Shown here: positions 25,894-34,160 of the stretch, piece after piece
How positions within the stretch are numbered: position 1 is the stretch's first letter
Layout of the letters: each line of letters starts with the position of its first letter
Assembly: GCA_012103325.1 (NCBI GenBank)
Contig: WLWY01000003.1
Location: 930,001-994,000, forward strand
DNA from: Alphaproteobacteria bacterium
GTDB lineage: Bacteria; Pseudomonadota; Alphaproteobacteria; UBA8366; GCA-2717185
DNA: 64,000 nucleotides
Direction: 5' to 3'
The notes under the pieces: model-generated
Database searches by the model: none
Told to the model about the DNA's origin: nothing
What the model saw: only the letters and a program-made list of their open reading frames with translations
Translations under genes and position numbers: made by a program

Positions 25894-26484
25894 TTACCAG
25901 GTCGTATCTTTCTGTTGCAGCGCCGGGTGCGAGACTAGACAGTGCCAAACGACTGCCTGGAACGCCTCGGTGTGGGGCGTTACCCGTGACGCCTCTACCG
26001 TCGGAACGATCAGCACCTTATCCCCAACCTGAGCGGTATAGCCACCGTCGCGGCCCACAACCCCGAATACTTTCAAACCGCGCGTTTTCGCTTCCTGCAA
26101 CGCACGCACGATGTTCATGCTGACATTTTTCTCGGCACTACCGCCGCCTACGGAAAACACGAAGACCGCATCCCGTTCGCTGGCATTGCTGCCGTCCAGC
26201 CATGCCGCGAACACCGTCTCCCAGCCTTCGTCGTTGGTACGCGCAGTCAGCTCCGAAACATTGTCCGTCGGGGCATAAGCCTCGATGCCGCAGAGCTTGC
26301 GGAAATCGTTCACCGCATGCCCTGCGTTCCCAGCGCCACCACCGACGCCCAGCACGAACAGCCGCCCGCCATTGTCGCGCAGCGTAACCAATCCTTCCGC
26401 TAATTGCTCAATGGCCGTCCGATCGATCAGACGCGCTATCTCCGCAACTTCACGAAAGTAATCGTCAGCGTGTCTCTTTGGCAT
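25894..26484 (-). CDS. SIS-domain protein, GmhA (phosphoheptose isomerase)-like
   Basis: A 196-residue sugar-isomerase-fold protein with GmhA-like organisation: an N-terminal helical region, then LFVLGVGGGAGNAGHAVNDF where GmhA has a GNGGSA-type loop, VSELTARTNDEGWETVF, a second phosphate loop FVFSVGGGSAEKNVSMN and a C-terminal VTPHTEAFQAVVWH. GmhA converts sedoheptulose-7-phosphate to manno-heptose-7-phosphate; the altered loop suggests a related ketose phosphate or regiochemistry. The start at 26484 has AGGAG about ten bases upstream. It is the first gene of the minus-strand sugar block. Confidence 0.8.
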   Translation of the reverse strand: MPKRHADDYFREVAEIARLIDRTAIEQLAEGLVTLRDNGGRLFVLGVGGGAGNAGHAVNDFRKLCGIEAYAPTDNVSELTARTNDEGWETVFAAWLDGSNASERDAVFVFSVGGGSAEKNVSMNIVRALQEAKTRGLKVFGVVGRDGGYTAQVGDKVLIVPTVEASRVTPHTEAFQAVVWHCLVSHPALQQKDTTW

Positions 26485-26808
26485 CCTAAGGAAACTCCTG
26501 GAACACAATTGCAGGCGAACCGGGATACCAGTACCAAAGAAATGACGCAATCAGGCTCTTTGATGAGTCCCTTAGCAGAGAAAGGGCACAACGTCGTAAA
26601 CTGATAAAGAGTTAATATAATTCCAGACCACGACCTCTATTTACAGTAAAAATATAAAGTTACTAAATTTATCATAAAATAAAAAAAGAAAAATTATTTA
26701 CTATTCTTTCTAATTTACTTAAATAATATTCTTGTGACCCTAGTCACTGCATTGAGAGCATATTATGGCCAGTATACATAAAATTTTCTGCTGGAATTTG
26801 ATTAGAAC
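26485..26808. other. AT-rich intergenic region between divergent genes
   Basis: This 324-bp divergent region is far more AT-rich than its surroundings: 26641-26700 has only six G/C in 60 bases. It separates the SIS gene from the PEP-CTERM gene and must contain both promoters. I found no convincing sigma-54 (TGGC-N8-TTGC) match. The compositional break fits a horgetically acquired or silenced (H-NS/Ros-type) regulatory segment; that reading is inference. Confidence 0.5.
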
Positions 26809-27594
26809 ATGAAGAACAAAGCACTCGCCATCACACTTACCGCCACAGCCCTGCTTATCGGTATCGCCGAAGCACAGGCGGGCTGGTCTCTCAGTCATTC
26901 GAATTTACAGAATGGACGCACTTCCTGCCTGACGGGCGGTCTTGCGGCATTGAATGACAACACCTCTGGCCCGTCGATCGAAGTGACCGCGAGTAGCAAG
27001 TGCAAGTCGAAAACCGTCGCAGGTGTCAAAATGACGGGAACCAAAAGCGGGAAAAAGGGGGAAATTGATGCGCTTGGCGAGTTTATGCGTTTCGAATTCG
27101 GCGCATCCGTCATTTTGTCCTCTCTTGAAGTCGCCGCTCTATTTCCGCGCGGCGAGAAGGGCGAGAACCGCAACGAGCAAGCCGTCGTCAAAATCTTCAA
27201 CGGCGAAACACTGATCGATAGTTTTATTTTGGAGGCGACTGACGCTCTTGCCGCTTCCTGGTCCGGCGAAGGTACTGTCAACAACCTTAGCCCGGCGCGT
27301 GACGGCAAAAATGACGGCAGAGGGGTAAAAAAGGGCGCCGGTCACTGGCGCATTTCAGGCGACAATATCTTCGGCGCAAGCTTCGACACATTGGTGCTGA
27401 CTGGTGGACAATCTAATGGATTTGGCAAGAACGGGTCCGATTTCGGTTTCGTGAGCCTGTCGGGCGCGGCAGCGCCGACAAATTTACAGAGAACCGCGTC
27501 GACGGTCTTGTCAGTACCGGAGCCGACTTCCCTCGCCCTTTTCTCCCTCGGCCTGGTCGGACTCGGGTTCTTACGCCGGCGAGGCCGCCGGTAA
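26809..27594 (+). CDS. PEP-CTERM sorting-domain exported protein
   Basis: A 261-residue secreted protein. A signal peptide covers residues 1-24 (cleavage expected after AEAQA). The body is polar, Gly/Ser/Asn-rich and without a recognised catalytic domain. The C-terminus is a textbook PEP-CTERM tail: VPEPTSLALF at about 236-245, a hydrophobic helix, and terminal RRRGRR. Exosortase recognises such tails for sorting to the envelope or exopolysaccharide matrix. No exosortase gene is in this window, so the processing machinery must be elsewhere. It lies beside the sugar locus, consistent with a surface role. Confidence 0.85.
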   Translation: MKNKALAITLTATALLIGIAEAQAGWSLSHSNLQNGRTSCLTGGLAALNDNTSGPSIEVTASSKCKSKTVAGVKMTGTKSGKKGEIDALGEFMRFEFGASVILSSLEVAALFPRGEKGENRNEQAVVKIFNGETLIDSFILEATDALAASWSGEGTVNNLSPARDGKNDGRGVKKGAGHWRISGDNIFGASFDTLVLTGGQSNGFGKNGSDFGFVSLSGAAAPTNLQRTASTVLSVPEPTSLALFSLGLVGLGFLRRRGRR

Positions 27595-27689
27595 GGCTGC
27601 TTTCGACGGTTCACCAAAAAAACGCACCGCATAAATACTGCCGCGCACTATAATTCAGGCTGCACTTCTACAGGGAGGACAGTGTCGCC

Positions 27690-28325
27690 ATGATCCACGA
27701 ACTCAGAACCTATACCTTTTTCCCGGGCAAGCAGGGTGAGTATCTCAAACTCGCTGAGGAAGTCGGACGCCCCATCCGAGGCAACGATTACGGCTTGAAC
27801 CAGGGCTACTGGACAACGGAAATCGGCACGCTGGGCCAGATCTGGCATCTGTGGAGCTACGAAGACCTGAGCGAACGCGAAGTGTTACGACAAAAGCTCT
27901 CGAAGAACGACGCTTGGAAGAACGAGTATGTCGCCAATGTTCGCGGGCTGATCCAGAAGCAGGAAATCCGCTTCCTTAACCCGGTCATCGACTTCACGCC
28001 GCCAACGACAACCGGCAACATTTACGAACTGCGCCATTATCAGGCACAAACCGGACGCGCGCCGGAGTTCCTCAACCACTTCAGGGAAATCATGCCGGTA
28101 CGCCGGAAGTATTCAAACCCGGTCTGCCTCTGGCAAGACGAAGCGCCCTTCCCAAACAACGTTCTGCATATGTGGGCTTACGCGAACATGCAGGAGCGCG
28201 ACGAAGTTCGCGACAAAGCCGGCGCTGACCCGGAATGGCGGAAGTTCCTGGGCATTGCCCCCACACTCCTGTCGAACATGGAATCGATCATCCTGGTTCC
28301 AACTAACTTCTCACCGTTAAGGTAA
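27690..28325 (+). CDS. NIPSNAP-family protein
   Basis: A 211-residue protein with two ferredoxin-like NIPSNAP repeats, the first starting MIHELRTYTFFPGKQGEYL and the second IYELRHYQAQTGRAPEFL. Each contains a conserved Trp-rich segment (LGQIWHLWSYEDLSER, NVLHMWAYANMQERDE). Bacterial members often sit in catabolic operons and their function is poorly defined. The ribosome site AGGGAGGACAG precedes ATG 27690. It is followed four bases later by a cupin gene with which it is probably co-expressed. Confidence 0.85.
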   Translation: MIHELRTYTFFPGKQGEYLKLAEEVGRPIRGNDYGLNQGYWTTEIGTLGQIWHLWSYEDLSEREVLRQKLSKNDAWKNEYVANVRGLIQKQEIRFLNPVIDFTPPTTTGNIYELRHYQAQTGRAPEFLNHFREIMPVRRKYSNPVCLWQDEAPFPNNVLHMWAYANMQERDEVRDKAGADPEWRKFLGIAPTLLSNMESIILVPTNFSPLR

Positions 28326-28329
28326 CGCC

Positions 28330-28878
28330 ATGCTGAAACCCGTACGACGGATCGTTACCGGCCATGATGAGAATGGTCGCTCGATCTTCCTCAGCGATGA
28401 GGTCTCGCCGCATACGCGCCCGAGCCCGGTTTATGCCAATCGCGGTCTGACCGACCTCTGGCGCACCAACGGCACGCCGGCCGATAACAGCGGTGACGCG
28501 GACAACGCCGCAACCGAGGTTCTCCTGACACCACCCAAGAACGGCTCAGTGTTCCGATACTTTCAAATCCCGCCGGACGACACCGATCCGAACAAGACAC
28601 CGGAGCAAATACAGGCGGATGCGGACAAGACTTTCGCGGCGATGGGGGTGGCGCATAACAGAGATCCGGACGCGCGACATCCCAACATGCACAAGACGGA
28701 TTCGGTCGACTACATCATCCTGCTCGAGGGTGAAGTGACTATGATCCTCGACGAAGGCGAAGTCGATATGAAACCTCTCGATGTCGTCGTGCAACGCGGT
28801 ACAAATCATGCGTGGTCGAACCGAAGCGACAAGATTGCGGTTCTGGCGGGCATCCTGATCGATGCGGAACCGGTTTAG
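28330..28878 (+). CDS. Cupin-domain protein
   Basis: A 182-residue single-cupin protein. The N-terminal part is a poorly conserved lead-in; the beta-barrel is seen in HKTDSVDYIILLEGEVTMIL followed by PLDVVVQRGTNHAWSNRSDK. The first motif lacks the full His-x-His metal pair (it has a lone Glu at LEGEV), while the second motif keeps a His. Relatives are described as dioxygenase-like or binding proteins in aromatic catabolism. It starts just after the NIPSNAP gene and is convergent with a CoA-transferase. Confidence 0.82.
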   Translation: MLKPVRRIVTGHDENGRSIFLSDEVSPHTRPSPVYANRGLTDLWRTNGTPADNSGDADNAATEVLLTPPKNGSVFRYFQIPPDDTDPNKTPEQIQADADKTFAAMGVAHNRDPDARHPNMHKTDSVDYIILLEGEVTMILDEGEVDMKPLDVVVQRGTNHAWSNRSDKIAVLAGILIDAEPV

Positions 28879-28933
28879 GATGCTACCAGCTTCCCGCTCG
28901 GGATTGGGGTTCGGGTAATCGAAGCACTAAGCG

Positions 28934-30136
28934 CTAGCGAACGATCCCAGCGTGCCGCAGCGTACCAATCTCGTCGGCACCCATATCGAGAAGTTCGGTA
29001 AGCACGGCATCCGTGTGTTCGCCCAACAAGGGCGGCGCGACAGGATCGACGACAGGCGTCTCGGAAAACCGCAGGGGCGAACCGATCATCCGGTAGTCGC
29101 CGATCGTCGGATGCGGCACAGTGGAAATCATGCCTCGCGCTTCCGTTTCGGGCGCGTTGAGCGCCTCTGCCACGGTGCGCACCGCCCCACCTGGGACGCC
29201 CCCCTTGACGATCTTTTGAAGCCAATAATCACGCGGTTTCTGCCGTAAGATTTCGCCGATGAGCGCGACCAGCGCTTCGCGGTTCTCGATCCGCCCATCG
29301 CGCGTGTTGTAAGGCGGCTCCGTCACCATCTCCGGCTTTTCGATTACGTTTTCGCAGAACAGCTTCCAGAGCCTGGGATTCCCAACGGCGATATAGATCG
29401 GTGCCGTCGCGGTGTGGAACATGCCATTGGGCACTGACGAGCCGCGCGCGTTGCCGCGCTGGATCGGTTCCTCACCGGCATTGAGATAGCCTGCTCCAAT
29501 GTCGGTCAGCACCGATAGTGCGCAATCGTACAGCGCCAAATCGATGAACTGCCCCCTTCCCGTGCGTTGGCGGGTCAGGATCGCGCCCATGATCGCCTGT
29601 GTCGCGAACAAGGAGGTATAGGTATCGATGATCGATAGCGGATGGCGCAGCGGGTCCTGCCCCGGCTCGCCGCTGAACGACATCATGCCGGATTCCGCCT
29701 GCAGGATGGGATCGTATCCGGGCAAATCGGCGAGCGGGCTATTGCGGCCATAGGCGGAGATTGAGCAATAGATCAGATGCGGATGCCGCTCCTTGATCGC
29801 GTCGTAATCGAGGTCGCGGCGCGACATCACGCCCTTGCGGAAATTTTCGACCAGGACATCGCATTTCGCCGCCAGCGCATGGAAAATCTCGCCGCCTTCC
29901 GGTTTCGTAAAGTCGAGCCCAACGCTGCGCTTGTTGCGGTTTGCGGAGAGAAAGAACGTCGCCTCGCCACCGGCTTCTGGTGGTCGCATCGAGCGCGTAT
30001 CGTCACCCGTCTTCGGATGTTCGACCTTGATAATTTCAGCTCCCATATCCGACATCTGCATTGTACAGAGCGGTCCCGCCAGCACCCGAGACAGGTCGAG
30101 GACGCGAATGCCGGCGAGCGGCCTGTTGTCTTCCAT
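28934..30136 (-). CDS. CaiB/BaiF-family (class III) CoA-transferase
   Basis: A 400-residue CoA-transferase. It starts [20 protein letters not shown], continues with [20 protein letters not shown] and [12 protein letters not shown], and has likely nucleophile Asp171 in [15 protein letters not shown]. The C-terminal [18 protein letters not shown] is family-typical. ATG 30136 is preferred because AGGG lies at correct spacing; an in-frame ATG at 30142 sits too close to it. It is divergent from radC. The acid substrate is unknown and the residues do not identify one. Confidence 0.88.
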   Translation of the reverse strand: MEDNRPLAGIRVLDLSRVLAGPLCTMQMSDMGAEIIKVEHPKTGDDTRSMRPPEAGGEATFFLSANRNKRSVGLDFTKPEGGEIFHALAAKCDVLVENFRKGVMSRRDLDYDAIKERHPHLIYCSISAYGRNSPLADLPGYDPILQAESGMMSFSGEPGQDPLRHPLSIIDTYTSLFATQAIMGAILTRQRTGRGQFIDLALYDCALSVLTDIGAGYLNAGEEPIQRGNARGSSVPNGMFHTATAPIYIAVGNPRLWKLFCENVIEKPEMVTEPPYNTRDGRIENREALVALIGEILRQKPRDYWLQKIVKGGVPGGAVRTVAEALNAPETEARGMISTVPHPTIGDYRMIGSPLRFSETPVVDPVAPPLLGEHTDAVLTELLDMGADEIGTLRHAGIVR

Positions 30137-30201
30137 TGCCATCCCTGAAATCCCCGTTTGACGAAATCGCGCGCCGGACGGCGAAACAACCGGCGCGCGA
30201 A

Positions 30202-30957
30202 ATGTCGTTGCCAAGCAATCACTCACCATACAATGATGCCGGACCTTCTGTCAGCGGCAAGGCCGGTATGAAAGAAACCCAGGACAAACCGCATTATCTC
30301 GGCCACCGCCAGCGGCTGCGCGACCGCTTCATGGCGACCAGCGGCGACGGCATGCCAGATTACGAGATCCTGGAACTCCTGCTGTCACAGGCGATCCCTC
30401 GGGCGGACGTAAAACCCATTGCAAAGGCATTGCTGGAGCGGTTCGGCAGCCTGGGCGAGGTGTTGAGCCCCGCGCCGGAAAAACTATGCACGGTAAAAGG
30501 AATTGGCGAGGCGGCGGCCGTCGCGCTCAAGGTCGTGCAAGCCGCCGGGCTTCGCCTGTCCCGCCAGCAGATCATGAATAAAAATGCGATAGGCTCGTGG
30601 GATCAATTGCTCGACTACTGCAAAGCCGCGATGGGTTACGAGAAGATCGAGCAACTCCGTGTACTGTTTCTCGACCGGAAAAACATATTGATCGCTGATG
30701 AGGTGCAACAGACTGGTACGGTCGACCACACGCCACTCTATCCGCGCGAGGTGGTGAAGCGTGCTCTCGATCTCAACGCCTCAGCCATCATCCTCGTCCA
30801 CAACCACCCCTCCGGCGATCCAGCGCCCTCAAGAGGCGATATCGATATGACCAAGGAAGTCCAGGACGCCGCCGGTAAGCTTGGCATCACGCTGCACGAC
30901 CATGTGGTGATCGGCAAAAACAAGCATGTGAGCTTTCGGTCGCAGGGCTTGCTGTAG
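30202..30957 (+). CDS. radC: RadC-family JAMM/MPN+ domain protein
   Basis: A 251-residue RadC (UPF0758) protein. An N-terminal HhH region ([13 protein letters not shown]) precedes the MPN+ metalloprotease-like domain with its JAMM residues in [19 protein letters not shown]. Despite its name, its link to DNA repair is unproven. ATG 30202 is my choice; ATG 30268, just before the conserved [15 protein letters not shown] segment, is an alternative. It is divergent from the CoA-transferase and convergent with a small membrane-protein gene. Confidence 0.88.
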   Translation: MSLPSNHSPYNDAGPSVSGKAGMKETQDKPHYLGHRQRLRDRFMATSGDGMPDYEILELLLSQAIPRADVKPIAKALLERFGSLGEVLSPAPEKLCTVKGIGEAAAVALKVVQAAGLRLSRQQIMNKNAIGSWDQLLDYCKAAMGYEKIEQLRVLFLDRKNILIADEVQQTGTVDHTPLYPREVVKRALDLNASAIILVHNHPSGDPAPSRGDIDMTKEVQDAAGKLGITLHDHVVIGKNKHVSFRSQGLL

Positions 30958-31281
30958 TCAGTGACCCAGCTTCCGGAACAATTCCGTAAACGGTGAGTCT
31001 TTGGTCGTTTTGCCGGGGTATTTAATGCCGCGGTTCCGGGAGTCCATGGCCCCTTCATATTCCTCACGAATAACTAACTGTTTCTTGCGGATGATATGGC
31101 GCGCGATACCAGCGGCCGCGGCAACGATGACAGCAGCCGCAAAGTACGGGCTGCCCAGCAGGATCAGTGTAATGCCGGCAAAGCCTGCAAGGCTCAATAC
31201 AATGCTGTAAATACTGTCCCGTTTCGCGTAGGGCTCCAGCCGCGAGTCCAATTCGATTTCTTCCTTCGACTTTGTGGTCAT
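30958..31281 (-). CDS. Small membrane protein of unknown function
   Basis: A 107-residue protein with two adjacent hydrophobic segments (about residues 24-42 and 46-63), a charged N-terminus (TKSKEEIELDSRLEPYAKRD) and a basic C-terminal tail. I do not recognise the family. ATG 31281 is chosen because the upstream frame overlaps the hydrolase gene antisense-free region with no ribosome site. It lies 14 bp after the hydrolase stop on the same strand and may be co-transcribed with it. Confidence 0.6.
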   Translation of the reverse strand: MTTKSKEEIELDSRLEPYAKRDSIYSIVLSLAGFAGITLILLGSPYFAAAVIVAAAAGIARHIIRKKQLVIREEYEGAMDSRNRGIKYPGKTTKDSPFTELFRKLGH

Positions 31282-31295
31282 AGAGCGGCTTTCTA

Positions 31296-32177
31296 TCAAT
31301 CGGAAAAGAATTTCATAAACCAGACGAAGGTTTCGCCCGGCGCTTCTTCCTGCACGTAGTGGCCGCAATCGATCGGACCGCCAACCGCGGTCGGGCACCA
31401 TTCGCGCCAGATCGATAGCGGGTCGTCATAGAGCCGCCCTGTATGGCTCTTTGCGCCCCACAGAACCAGCACCGGCATATCGCAGGTGACACCATTTTCC
31501 CTGTCTTTGGTATCCATCTCCAGATCGGAGGTCGGACAGGCGCGATAATCCTCGCAAGATCCGAAGATCGTCTTCTGGGTGAAGCAGCGCACATATTCTT
31601 CAAACGCCTCGCCTTCGCAGTGGGCAAGGCCGATGCCCGGCTTGGAAAGCTTTTTCTCCATGTACCATCGCGGATCAACGGCGCCCATCATCTCTTCCGG
31701 GAAAGGCGCCTTTTGCGCCATGAAGGTCCAATGCCACGAATTCAGCACCCACCCCTTCGAGACGTTGTTCCAGATATGCCAGTTCGGCAGGATATCGACG
31801 AGCGATGCCTTCTGCACCCGGTCGGGATGATCTACGGCCATGCGGTGTGCCGTGCGTGCGCCCCGGTCGTGTCCGGCGACCATGAACTGTTTGTAGCCTA
31901 GGGCCTCCATGACTTCGACCTGATCCTGCGCCATGGCGCGAAAGGTATAGGGTGTGTGGTTTTCGTCGGTTTCTGGTGCGGAGCTGTCTCCATATCCCCG
32001 CAGATCGGTCGCCACGACATGGAAATGTTCGGCCAGTCGGTTCGCCATCTTGTGCCACGCGACATGGGTCAGTGGGTTGCCATGCAACAACAGTAGCGGC
32101 GGCCCTTCGCCGCCGTGGCGCAAATGAATCCGCGCGCCCGCAGTGTCAATATCCGTCGTCTCGAAGCCTTCGAACAT
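31296..32177 (-). CDS. Alpha/beta hydrolase resembling fluoroacetate/haloacetate dehalogenase
   Basis: A 293-residue hydrolase with the full fluoroacetate-dehalogenase residue set: nucleophile Asp104 in AGHDRGARTAHR, carboxylate-binding Arg105 and Arg108, acid Asp128 in SLVDILPNW, halide-pocket His149-Trp150 in NSWHWTFMAQKAPFP, Tyr211 in CEDYRA, and catalytic His273 in CGHYVQEEAPGE. An Asp nucleophile followed by Arg distinguishes it from Ser esterases. It would convert a haloacetate to glycolate and halide. This is a motif-based prediction; other epoxide/haloalkane hydrolases share some residues. Divergent from the GST gene. Confidence 0.82.
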   Translation of the reverse strand: MFEGFETTDIDTAGARIHLRHGGEGPPLLLLHGNPLTHVAWHKMANRLAEHFHVVATDLRGYGDSSAPETDENHTPYTFRAMAQDQVEVMEALGYKQFMVAGHDRGARTAHRMAVDHPDRVQKASLVDILPNWHIWNNVSKGWVLNSWHWTFMAQKAPFPEEMMGAVDPRWYMEKKLSKPGIGLAHCEGEAFEEYVRCFTQKTIFGSCEDYRACPTSDLEMDTKDRENGVTCDMPVLVLWGAKSHTGRLYDDPLSIWREWCPTAVGGPIDCGHYVQEEAPGETFVWFMKFFSD

Positions 32178-32263
32178 ATCCCCCATCCTTCGCGTATGCG
32201 TGCGGAGTGTATAGTCTCGCGCGGAAAGGCCAAACGCCGATTGCAAACTGGGAGACTATAGAA

Positions 32264-32923
32264 ATGTCGAGTGATCGAATTACCGTTTGGGGACATAATT
32301 CAGGTCGTGCAATGCGGGTCCACTGGATGTTGCAGGAACTTGGTCTTGCGTATGATTTCAAACCGATCGGCGCACGCACCGGCGAGACACAGACAGCGGC
32401 GTATAAGAAACTGAACCCCAAAGGCAAGATTCCGACGCTGCAACACGGAGCCCTCGTGCTGACCGAGAGCCCGGCGATCCTCACCTATCTCGCTGAAACG
32501 TTCGATCCACCAGCCGGGTTCTATGCCCCCACCGATCCCGTCGGTCGCGCCAGGGTCAATGAATGGTGCTATTTCGTTTCCATGGAGCTGGATGCGCACA
32601 CGCTCTATGTCATTCGACGCCATGATGCACTCAGCGAGATTTACGGTACCGCGCCAGACGCCGTGGCTTCTGCCAAGGAATATTATCTGAAACAACTCAA
32701 CGCTGTTGCCGGCCGGGTCGACGCCGCCGGAACCTATCTGTTCGGCGACGCGTTCAGCACTGCGGACATCCTGTTCATGACCGTCCTGGATTGGGGCCGC
32801 AACTACGGAATCGCCTTGCCTGCCGTGCTAACGGATTATCAACAGCGCGTCGGCAAGCGTCCGGCCTATCACCGGGCGTTCGGACTAAATTATTCGGACC
32901 GTACCATCGCCGAAGTACGCTAA
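32264..32923 (+). CDS. Glutathione S-transferase family protein
   Basis: A 219-residue GST. The thioredoxin-like N-terminal domain begins ITVWGHNSGRAMRVHWMLQELG, with Ser/Asn near the canonical catalytic position, and has the glutathione-binding LTESPAILTYLAETF turn (Glu-Ser). The helical C-terminal domain includes YLFGDAFSTADILFMTVLDW. It is divergent from the dehalogenase-like hydrolase, with the two starts about 86 bp apart. A shared detoxification role is plausible but inferred from proximity only. Confidence 0.88.
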   Translation: MSSDRITVWGHNSGRAMRVHWMLQELGLAYDFKPIGARTGETQTAAYKKLNPKGKIPTLQHGALVLTESPAILTYLAETFDPPAGFYAPTDPVGRARVNEWCYFVSMELDAHTLYVIRRHDALSEIYGTAPDAVASAKEYYLKQLNAVAGRVDAAGTYLFGDAFSTADILFMTVLDWGRNYGIALPAVLTDYQQRVGKRPAYHRAFGLNYSDRTIAEVR

Positions 32924-32925
32924 CG

Positions 32926-34155
32926 TTACTCCGTCCCGCTCGGCAGCTGATTGAACGGCAATTCCTTATCGACACGGATGTCAGGCGGCAGACCAAGAAC
33001 CCGCTCGCTGATGATGTTGCGCAGGATTTCGTCCGACCCCGCCGCAATGCGGCCACCCGGCGAATCCAGCAAAGCCTGCTGGTAAAGCGCGCGCGACGGC
33101 ATCTTGTCCGGGTCCATCATCGCGCCGCTCATATCCAGCAAATCCATGCCGAAATGAGCGATTTCCTGACGCCGGAAACTGGATACGAGCTTGGAGATCG
33201 AGTTCTCCGGACCCGGCCGTTCGCCACGGGACAACGCCGTCATCAGCCGCGCGCGGATCAGCTTCACGCCCTGCGCCTTGATGTACCAGTCGGCGAGCTT
33301 CTCGCGTACCGCCGCATCCGCAATCGCCGGACCGTCTTCGAACTCGGTATCCCGTGCTAGCTGGAAGATGTCTTCGAAATCCGGCGCTGGACGGATCCCC
33401 GAACTAACCCGCTCGTTCATCAAGGTCGTAATGGCGACCTGCCACCCCTGCCCGACATCGCCGAGACGCTGGGTATCGGGAATGCGCAAATCGGTCATGA
33501 AGACTTCGTTGAAGTTCGCAAAACCTGACACCTGTCGGATCGGCCGGATTTCGATCCCCGGCGACTTCATGTCGAGGAAGAAATAAGTCAGCCCTTTATG
33601 TTTAGGCGCATCAGGATCGCTCCGGGTGACCAGGATCGCCATGTCGGCGTAGTGCGCCCCGGACGTCCAGATCTTCTGCCCGTTGATAATCCAGTCGTCG
33701 CCATCGCGTACCGAACGGGTACGCAACCCTGCCAGATCTGACCCGCCGGCAGGTTCAGAGAACAGCTGGCACCAAATTTCATCGCCCCGCAGCGTGGCCG
33801 GGACGTACCGCTGTTTCTGTTCTTCAGTGGCGTAGGTCAGCATGGTCGGCACCGCCATACCGTGGCTGATGCTGAAGATCGGCGGCGGGATCAGATAGTT
33901 GAGTTCTTCCTCACCGAAGATAATCTGTTGCAAGCGTGTTGCGCCGCGGCCACCATATTCCTTGGGCAAGGCGATACCGGAAAACCCACCTTCGAATTTC
34001 TTCGCTTCCCAAGCGCGGGCCGCCGGAATCAGTTCCGGCTCGCCGCGCTTGTATTTATAGACCTTCCCAGGCGCTTTGCGCTCTGCGTTCTCTTCCAGCC
34101 AGGCTCGGGCCTCGGCACGAAATTCAGCTTCTTCCGGTGTGTCGTTGAAATCCAT
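32926..34155 (-). CDS. Acyl-CoA dehydrogenase family protein
   Basis: A 409-residue flavin-dependent acyl-CoA dehydrogenase. Segments include an N-terminal helical domain (MDFNDTPEEAEFRAEARAWL), FAD/substrate loop SEPAGGSDLAGLRTRSVRDG, and C-terminal GGRIAAGSDEILRNIISERV. The ATG is followed by a typical DFxDTPEEAxFR start. It abuts the next acyl-CoA dehydrogenase gene (five-base gap); paired ACADs of this type often form a hetero-oligomer in steroid or branched-acid degradation. The electron acceptor would be ETF. The substrate is not identifiable. Confidence 0.88.
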   Translation of the reverse strand: MDFNDTPEEAEFRAEARAWLEENAERKAPGKVYKYKRGEPELIPAARAWEAKKFEGGFSGIALPKEYGGRGATRLQQIIFGEEELNYLIPPPIFSISHGMAVPTMLTYATEEQKQRYVPATLRGDEIWCQLFSEPAGGSDLAGLRTRSVRDGDDWIINGQKIWTSGAHYADMAILVTRSDPDAPKHKGLTYFFLDMKSPGIEIRPIRQVSGFANFNEVFMTDLRIPDTQRLGDVGQGWQVAITTLMNERVSSGIRPAPDFEDIFQLARDTEFEDGPAIADAAVREKLADWYIKAQGVKLIRARLMTALSRGERPGPENSISKLVSSFRRQEIAHFGMDLLDMSGAMMDPDKMPSRALYQQALLDSPGGRIAAGSDEILRNIISERVLGLPPDIRVDKELPFNQLPSGTE

Positions 34156-34160
34156 CGGGC

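Noticed and set aside
25742..25948. 68-codon frame in the intergenic region before the SIS isomerase gene
   Set aside because: Overlaps the 3' end of the SIS gene, lacks a ribosome site, and shows no resemblance to any family.
26740..26808. Possible sigma-54 promoter upstream of the PEP-CTERM gene
   Set aside because: No match to both the -24 GG and -12 GC elements with correct spacing was found.
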